DNA of 64,000 nt from Hoeflea phototrophica DFL-43 (GTDB lineage: Bacteria; Pseudomonadota; Alphaproteobacteria; Rhizobiales; Rhizobiaceae). The notes beneath the pieces were generated by a model. It did no database searches and was not told the origin of the DNA. It was given only the letters and a program-made list of their open reading frames with translations. The first letter of the stretch is position 1, and each line of letters opens with the position of its first letter. The DNA lies in the NCBI RefSeq assembly GCF_000154705.2, contig NZ_CM002917.1, forward strand, positions 3,669,853 through 3,733,852, read 5' to 3'. Made by a program: the position numbers and the translations under genes. Positions 59,224 through 64,000 of this stretch are shown here, piece by piece.

Positions 59224-62200
59224 GTGTCGATCGGCTTCGAAGCTCTCACATTGATCTATGCAATTCTAGGAAGCCCGATCGGAATCGCTGCTACGTTCTT
59301 TATTGCAACAAAAATCGCGATCAATGAACTGAGAGATGAGAAAAGAGAAAAGCTTATACTCTGGTTTAAGAGTGAAGGGGATCCGCAAAAGTGGTCGCAA
59401 AGCTATCTAAACATCTTTGATGCCTTATTTGGCAAGCAGCACCTCTCACTCCGATGTTTCGTCAGCTCTTCCTTAGTCTCGATAATTTTCGTCAGCCTAA
59501 TTTGGTTGATGATGGACAAGTCTGGCGCCTTATCCACGCGAGGCGCACTTGGTGAACGAGCGTGGATCGAGGCTCTTGTCATCGGCATCGTAGTCAACAT
59601 GATTGCTGACTATGCCTCGTTACTGGAAACACGCTATCTGCTCGGTAAACTTCCCAATATTCGGAGCTGGTTCGGGCAGGCTCTTATCCTCCTACTAGAT
59701 TTTGTCTTAACTGCTGCCATTATCGTCGCAGTAATCTGGGCCGTTCAACGCATCGGGATTTTTGGAGGAGATTATGACGATCCTCTTGCCGTTATTTTGG
59801 CGTTTTCAATTTATACAGCTCCGTTCTATTCAACATTTTTCACATCTATTTGGACATGGGCTTACATATTTGCAAGCTGGAGCGCGAAGCTGTTCAGCCG
59901 GTTGAAAGTTGCGGAATGGTTTAAAGTAGAGCGCAGACCTGCTGACTACGTGGCACTGTTTTTAAGCCTATTTGTTTGGTTGGGTGCACAGGGCGGCTCT
60001 TGGTTGCTCAAGGACAATGAAACTGGCTTTTCGAACCTAGATTTGGCAGTTTGCGCGCTCTTTCAAGGAGAAATCTGCAATCGTCTGAGCCTAATTGCAA
60101 AATCTGATGAAGGGCGTTTCCTTCTGCAAATCTATGCTTGTAGTGGCGGGTTGACGGAGGATTGCCTCAAAGAGGGACGTGAGAGATTTAGCATTGAACC
60201 CAAGCGGTCGGAGCAACTGCTAAGAGCAGCCTGTGATGGTGGAAACATGCGAGGCTGCGTTGGTCTAGGCGTGTTGCATATGGAGGAAAAAGCAGAAGTA
60301 GTATCCCCCGCAATCGCTGCTCAGTTATTTAGGCAAGCCTGCGATGGCGGCGATCCGTTGGGGTGCCATAACTTGGGGCAGATGATCGGCAATGGGGTTG
60401 GCATTCCTTCAGACCAGGCAAGCGCCGCAGTACTTTACGAGCGCGCCTGCGAGGGTGGTGAGGTCATTGGTTGCTTGAGCCTCGGCTTCGCCTATGAAAA
60501 TGGCTATGGTGTAAACACCGATCCAAATCGGGCAGTGGAGCTCTACGGTCGGGCGTGCGACGCCGCTGAAGCGGCAGGCTGCCTATATCTTGGGGTCGCC
60601 TATGAGAATGGACTGGGTGTAGAGGCAGATCCAAAGCGGGCAGTGGAGCTCTATGGTCAGGCGTGCGACGCCGGAGTAATGTCAGGCTGCCTGTATCTTG
60701 GGGTCGCCTATAAGAATGGACTGGGTGTAGAGGCAGATCCAAAGCGGGCAGTGGAGCTCTATGGTCAGGCGTGCGACGCCGGAGTAATGTCAGGCTGCCT
60801 GAATCTTGGGGTCGCCTATGAGAATGGACTGGGTGTAGAGGCAGATCCAAAGCGGGCAGTGGAGCTCTATGGTCAGGCGTGCGACGCGGGAACAATGTCA
60901 GGCTGCCTGAATCTTGGGGTCGCCTATGAGAATGGACTGGGTGTAGAGGCAGATCCAAAGCGGGCAGTGGAGCTCTATGGGCAGGCGTGCGACGCGGGAA
61001 CAATGTCAGGCTGCCTGAAACTCGGGGTCGCCTATGTGACTGGCAACGGCGTAAACGCAGATCAAGAGCGGGCAATAGAGCTCTACGGTCAGGCGTGCGA
61101 CGCGGGAATAATGTCAGGCTGCCGAAACCTCGGCCTCGCCTATGAAAATGGCATCGGCGTGGAAGCAGATCCAAAGCGGGCAGTGGAGCTCTATGGTCAG
61201 GCGTGCGACGCCGGTGAAACGACAGGCTGCCTGTATCTTGGAGTCGCCTATGAGAATGGATTGGGTGTAAAGGCAGATCCAAAGCGGGCAGTGGAGCTCT
61301 ATGGTCAGGCGTGCGACGCCGGAATACTGTCAGGCTGCCTGTATCTTGGGGTCGCCTATGAGAATGGACTGGGTGTAGAGGCAGATCCAAAGCGGGCAGT
61401 GGAGCTCTATGGTCAGGCGTGCGACGCCGGTGAAACGACAGGCTGCCTGAAACTCGGGAGCGCCTATGTGGCTGGCAGCGGCGTAAACGCAGATCAAGAG
61501 CGGGCCTTCGAGCTTTACAAGCAGGCGTGCGACGCAAGCGAGATTACGGGCTGTAGATTGCTCGGTGTCTTATTTCAAAAAGGTATAGGTGTCGCTGCAG
61601 ATCCTCAACGGGCCTCGCAACTCTACGAAATGGCTTGCAATGGCGGTGAACTGCCTGCCTGCTTGGTCCTAGGGGCCGCATATCATAATGGCAGCGGCGT
61701 AAACAAAGATCCAAAGCGGGCCTCCGAGCTTTTCGAGCGGGCTTGCGAGGGTGGCATAATTGCGGGCTGCCATAGCCTAGGAGTCGCTTACCAGAATGGT
61801 AGTGGCGTCAATGTAGATACAAAACGGGCCTTAGAACTTTACGACAAAGCATGTAAGGGAGGACACATAGCAGGTTGCACTGATTTTGGGGTTCTTTACC
61901 TTGAAGACCTAAATGAGACAATGGATCCAGAACTTGCCGTTCAAGCGTTGGACCAGGCGTGCACAGGCAACGATGCTGAGGCCTGCAAAGGCCTTGGCTA
62001 TGCTTATGAGAATGGCATCGGCGTCAAAACGGACCCCAAGAAGGCCTCCCAGTTCTACGAGCAGGCATGCAACGGCGGTGATTTCGTGGGTTGTACCAAT
62101 CTAGGTACTTTCTATTCACGCGGCTTGGGCGTTCCAGCAGATCCGAAGCGAGCCTCTGAGCTCTACGAGCAGGCATGCAATGCTGGAGAAATGACGGCCT

Positions 62201-62667
62201 GCCACTACTTATCCGTTTATTTTGTGAATGGTACTGGTATGCCGGTAGATCTGAAACGGGCCATCGAACTTGCTAAACAGGCTTGCAACGGTGGAGAAAT
62301 GCAGGCTTGCTCCAATCTTGGCGTGTCATATCGCGACGGTTTGGGGACGAGTGTGGATCCAACACGTGCGGCCATGTTTTTTGATCAAGCATGCAAAGGC
62401 AACCATCCAGAGGCCTGCAATTCTCTCGCGAACCTATATCGAGAAGGACGGGGCGTCGCCCAAGATCTTGTTCAGGTCTTTGCACTGTACAATAACGCCT
62501 GCGAAAATGGATCAATGCTCGGCTGCATAAATCTCGGAAAATTGTTTGAGAGCGGCATGGGCGTAGTCGCTGACCGCAAACAAGCCGCCATTTTCTACGA
62601 TAAGGCATGTCAGGGGGGCGAAGAATTAGGATGCAGTGAGCTCAGAGAGATAAACAGACTGCGCTAA
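59224..62667 (+). CDS. Giant membrane protein with about 22 cysteine-type Sel1 repeats
   Basis: About 1147 residues. I prefer the GTG at 59224, with AGGA 8 bases upstream, over the TTG at 59206. The first ~290 residues hold about six membrane helices (VSSSLVSIIFVSLIWLM, ALILLLDFVLTAAIIVAVIW and others). From about residue 320 to the end there are some 22 Sel1/HcpA-type repeats of 36 residues, each with a Cys pair spaced as in CDAGxxSGCLxLG. Cys pairs suggest disulphides, hence an extracytoplasmic repeat domain for protein binding. AT-richer than the phage. Whether it is phage cargo or host accessory DNA is not clear. Confidence 0.8.
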   Translation: MSIGFEALTLIYAILGSPIGIAATFFIATKIAINELRDEKREKLILWFKSEGDPQKWSQSYLNIFDALFGKQHLSLRCFVSSSLVSIIFVSLIWLMMDKSGALSTRGALGERAWIEALVIGIVVNMIADYASLLETRYLLGKLPNIRSWFGQALILLLDFVLTAAIIVAVIWAVQRIGIFGGDYDDPLAVILAFSIYTAPFYSTFFTSIWTWAYIFASWSAKLFSRLKVAEWFKVERRPADYVALFLSLFVWLGAQGGSWLLKDNETGFSNLDLAVCALFQGEICNRLSLIAKSDEGRFLLQIYACSGGLTEDCLKEGRERFSIEPKRSEQLLRAACDGGNMRGCVGLGVLHMEEKAEVVSPAIAAQLFRQACDGGDPLGCHNLGQMIGNGVGIPSDQASAAVLYERACEGGEVIGCLSLGFAYENGYGVNTDPNRAVELYGRACDAAEAAGCLYLGVAYENGLGVEADPKRAVELYGQACDAGVMSGCLYLGVAYKNGLGVEADPKRAVELYGQACDAGVMSGCLNLGVAYENGLGVEADPKRAVELYGQACDAGTMSGCLNLGVAYENGLGVEADPKRAVELYGQACDAGTMSGCLKLGVAYVTGNGVNADQERAIELYGQACDAGIMSGCRNLGLAYENGIGVEADPKRAVELYGQACDAGETTGCLYLGVAYENGLGVKADPKRAVELYGQACDAGILSGCLYLGVAYENGLGVEADPKRAVELYGQACDAGETTGCLKLGSAYVAGSGVNADQERAFELYKQACDASEITGCRLLGVLFQKGIGVAADPQRASQLYEMACNGGELPACLVLGAAYHNGSGVNKDPKRASELFERACEGGIIAGCHSLGVAYQNGSGVNVDTKRALELYDKACKGGHIAGCTDFGVLYLEDLNETMDPELAVQALDQACTGNDAEACKGLGYAYENGIGVKTDPKKASQFYEQACNGGDFVGCTNLGTFYSRGLGVPADPKRASELYEQACNAGEMTACHYLSVYFVNGTGMPVDLKRAIELAKQACNGGEMQACSNLGVSYRDGLGTSVDPTRAAMFFDQACKGNHPEACNSLANLYREGRGVAQDLVQVFALYNNACENGSMLGCINLGKLFESGMGVVADRKQAAIFYDKACQGGEELGCSELREINRLR
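60484..61563 (+). repeat. Tandem 108-bp repeats within the Sel1 gene
   Basis: Units of exactly 108 bp (36 codons) recur, for example with GGGGTCGCCTAT starting at 60592, 60700, 60808, 60916 and 61024. Neighbouring units between about 60592 and 61450 are nearly identical over most of their length, while flanking units are diverged. This points to recent amplification by recombination or slippage. Confidence 0.88.
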
Positions 62668-62804
62668 ACGCCAACACTATTGTTTAAACCAAGAGCACCA
62701 AAAACTGCAGAATTCTCACCGATCAACTCCCATTGACCAGCAGACCACCTCTCCGGCACTGTCGGGCTACGGGCGGGATGATTCACCAATTGTGGAGCAC
62801 CCCT

Positions 62805-63011
62805 ATGAAACGACACAAGCGCGACAAACACCTCACGGCAGCTCAAAAGGCGCAATTCATCGAAGCGGCACAAGGCTTCAAGAAGGACATGATTCCGCTG
62901 TTTATTAGCCTCACGGCCTTCGGCGATGGCTACAAAGCGATCCATGCGATCACCGAGGCGATCGACGCCGCCTATGGCAAACTTGACATCGAGAAGCCTG
63001 ACATACGTTAG
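62805..63011 (+). CDS. Small basic protein of unknown function
   Basis: The protein is 68 residues from the ATG at 62805 with GGAG 8 bases upstream. It has a basic N-terminus (MKRHKRDKHLTAAQKAQFIE) and a helical body (AFGDGYKAIHAITEAIDAAY). No family is recognised. It is convergent with the small genes downstream of luxI. Confidence 0.5.
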   Translation: MKRHKRDKHLTAAQKAQFIEAAQGFKKDMIPLFISLTAFGDGYKAIHAITEAIDAAYGKLDIEKPDIR

Positions 63012-63027
63012 GCCCCAACACCCAAAA

Positions 63028-63213
63028 TCACGCCGGCGGCTCGGCCTCTCTGTCAACCGCCAACCGATCCTCACGATCCCCGGCATCACGCATATTGTGC
63101 ACGAAGACCGACCGGGCCATTTCATGCGCATCCGCAGCCGGGGTGCCTCTGGCGAATTCGGTCCGCATGCGCTCAAGGGTCAATCGCAGCTTGGATTCGC
63201 GCTCGCCTGCCAT
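63028..63213 (-). CDS. Small protein of unknown function, third gene of the luxI group
   Basis: The protein is 61 residues from the ATG at 63213, helical and charged (ESKLRLTLERMRTEFARGTP, then ADAHEMARSVFVHNMRDAGD). The ribosome site GGGAGA (about 8 bases upstream) lies partly within a perfect stem (63224-63257). The open frame extends further upstream, but that part is the hairpin itself. Cotranscription with luxI is likely. Confidence 0.55.
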   Translation of the reverse strand: MAGERESKLRLTLERMRTEFARGTPAADAHEMARSVFVHNMRDAGDREDRLAVDREAEPPA

Positions 63214-63223
63214 CAGCAGTGTC

Positions 63224-63257
63224 TCCCATGCAATCTCGTGAGAAAGGTTGCATGGGA
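63224..63257 (-). promoter_or_regulatory. Perfect 10-bp stem-loop covering a ribosome binding site
   Basis: TCCCATGCAA at 63224-63233 and TTGCATGGGA at 63248-63257 are perfect complements with a 14-base loop. Read on the minus strand, the 3' arm ends in GGGA of the GGGAGA Shine-Dalgarno for the gene starting at 63213. Folding should reduce its translation. There is no T run after the stem, so it is not a standard terminator. Confidence 0.6.
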
Positions 63258-63284
63258 AACTAGGTGTGCCGCCCCAGATTGCAA

Positions 63285-63470
63285 TCAGCAATCTTCGCGC
63301 GCGCGGGCTTCTCCACCGGTTTTCGGGTCCTGCAGCGTTTTCATACAGGTCTCCATCAGGGCGACTTCGATCAGATAGGCGAGGAAATCATCCCCCATCT
63401 GCCTGGCGTCCTCCATGGCATGGCGCAGATGCACCTCGATCGTTTGATAGCGTGCCTGCCGGTCATGCAT
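63285..63470 (-). CDS. Small conserved-looking protein after luxI
   Basis: The protein is 61 residues, helical (YQTIEVHLRHAMEDARQMGD, then DFLAYLIEVALMETCMKTLQ). Its ATG at 63470 overlaps the luxI stop by 8 bp, which implies translational coupling. The function is unknown; small proteins in this position occur in other rhizobial autoinducer loci and could tune the synthase. Confidence 0.65.
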   Translation of the reverse strand: MHDRQARYQTIEVHLRHAMEDARQMGDDFLAYLIEVALMETCMKTLQDPKTGGEARAREDC

Positions 63471-64000
63471 GGGCGGCCACCTTTCTTGTCCCGGAGTTTC
63501 TGGGCGCGGCTGCGTTCCGAATGATCGACGGCAAATGGGCGTGGCGGTAAAGCGGAAGCCCTACATTGAGCTTGTGCCTCATCGCAGTGATCACGTTCTC
63601 GCTGACCTCAAACACACCGCAGCAGACCGGAAAGCGGCCGTAGCCATCGGCCCGGCCGATCTCATCGACTGACAAGCCGGTGCGCGTGTAGACACGCGAG
63701 ACATGCGGCTCGTAATTCGTCACCATGGTGTGGATGCCATGGGCAAGCGCGCACTCGCCAAGCGCCAGCAGCATCAGGCCGAAGGCGCGGACCGGTTGGA
63801 TGTCCGGGTGATCTTCGCCAAGTTTGGCCTTGTCGATGCAAAGCCGCGTGCCTTCCCATATGCCCGGCGCCGCCAGGCAGGCATCGCCGGGAAAGGTCGC
63901 CCGGAAGGTGTCGTAGAGCAGGGTCGGGCCGGTGGTGGGCAACAGGCGCAGAGAGCCGTAAAGCCGCGTGCGCTCCGAATTGCACCAGACCAGATAGGCC
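63463..64000 (-). CDS. Acyl-homoserine-lactone synthase (LuxI family), C-terminal part, cut by window edge
   Basis: About 178 residues are visible. The frame enters from the right edge with YLVWCNSERTRLYGSLRLLP, continues TTGPTLLYDTFRATFPGD, IWEGTRLCIDK and LGECALAHGIHTMVTNYEP, and ends after a basic tail. The RLLPTTGP and P-x-IWE-x-TR segments are LuxI signatures and include the conserved Glu and Arg that act in SAM/acyl-ACP chemistry. The enzyme makes the quorum-sensing signal from SAM and acyl-ACP. The N-terminus and any luxR partner lie beyond the window. Confidence 0.9.
   Translation of the reverse strand, partial: AYLVWCNSERTRLYGSLRLLPTTGPTLLYDTFRATFPGDACLAAPGIWEGTRLCIDKAKLGEDHPDIQPVRAFGLMLLALGECALAHGIHTMVTNYEPHVSRVYTRTGLSVDEIGRADGYGRFPVCCGVFEVSENVITAMRHKLNVGLPLYRHAHLPSIIRNAAAPRNSGTRKVAAHA

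Noticed and set aside
60464..61537. Long minus-strand open frame (357 codons) over the Sel1 gene
   Set aside because: It is the repeat unit read backwards, giving an Arg/His/Pro-rich periodic product; the forward frame has clear family features.
60484..61563. CRISPR-like regularly spaced repeats
   Set aside because: The 108-bp periodicity is contiguous and in frame with Sel1 protein repeats; there are no short repeats with unique spacers and no cas genes.
62664..63176. Minus-strand 170-codon frame
   Set aside because: Opposite the better supported 68-residue gene and overlapping the downstream luxI-group gene in another frame.

Overview
The window looks like a chromosomal segment of an alphaproteobacterium of the Hyphomicrobiales (Rhizobiales), probably a Rhizobiaceae-like or Hoeflea-like marine or soil lineage. 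I infer this from the high G+C coding style, the ATGA-overlapped operons, the uronate and purine catabolic genes, the LuxI-type synthase, and phage genes that resemble Mu-like phages and gene transfer agents of alphaproteobacteria. No taxonomic marker gene is present, so this is inference.

Layout. (1) 1-2082: uronate catabolism. The start of a uronate isomerase gene (uxaC, cut by the window edge) diverges from a GntR/FCD regulator followed by 2-keto-3-deoxygluconate kinase. (2) 2104-10290, minus strand: one tightly packed operon. Read 5' to 3' it holds a stand-alone Rieske protein, a Rieske-oxygenase catalytic subunit without Cys/His cluster ligands, a GST-like protein, an 8-oxoguanine-deaminase-like amidohydrolase, and a four-gene BMP/NupNOPQ-type nucleoside ABC transporter. 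Together they look like uptake and oxidative breakdown of a modified purine, with a split oxygenase reminiscent of NdmC/NdmE. (3) 10509-10781: an acylphosphatase-like protein that has lost both catalytic residues. (4) 10955-16099, minus strand: three exported proteins (von Willebrand A, bacterial SH3 and a 968-residue orphan). (5) 16100-22600: an accessory stretch with a long gene-poor spacer, an IS5-family element with a programmed frameshift, an IS256-family element that cuts an exported-protein gene (8-bp target duplication visible), a ClpP-like exported protein and orphans.

(6) 22771-57809: a nearly complete transposable (Mu-like) prophage with a siphovirus tail. The early block has an S24 repressor, Ner, a DnaA-domain-IV-like protein, ParB, MuA, MuB, DUF3164, GemA and a Mor-like protein. 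Next come lysis genes (endolysin, 3-TM holin, DUF2730) and the Mu-type packaging and head block. The tail block ends in a module like Rhodobacter GTA g12-g15, followed by a fibre, Com and a D12 adenine methyltransferase. A 1012-residue combined nuclease/methyltransferase gene (type IIG-like) lies in the opposite orientation inside the head operon, and the adjacent head-morphogenesis gene appears shortened. (7) 57812-59084: an IS3-family element with AAC target duplication, placed just after the last phage gene. (8) 59224-62667: a very large membrane protein with about 22 cysteine-containing Sel1 repeats, several nearly identical at the DNA level. (9) 62805-64000: small orphans and the C-terminal part of an acyl-homoserine-lactone synthase gene. 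One small gene downstream of the synthase has a perfect 10-bp stem that covers part of its ribosome binding site.

I could not locate the exact prophage ends. The distal parts of uxaC and luxI lie outside the window.
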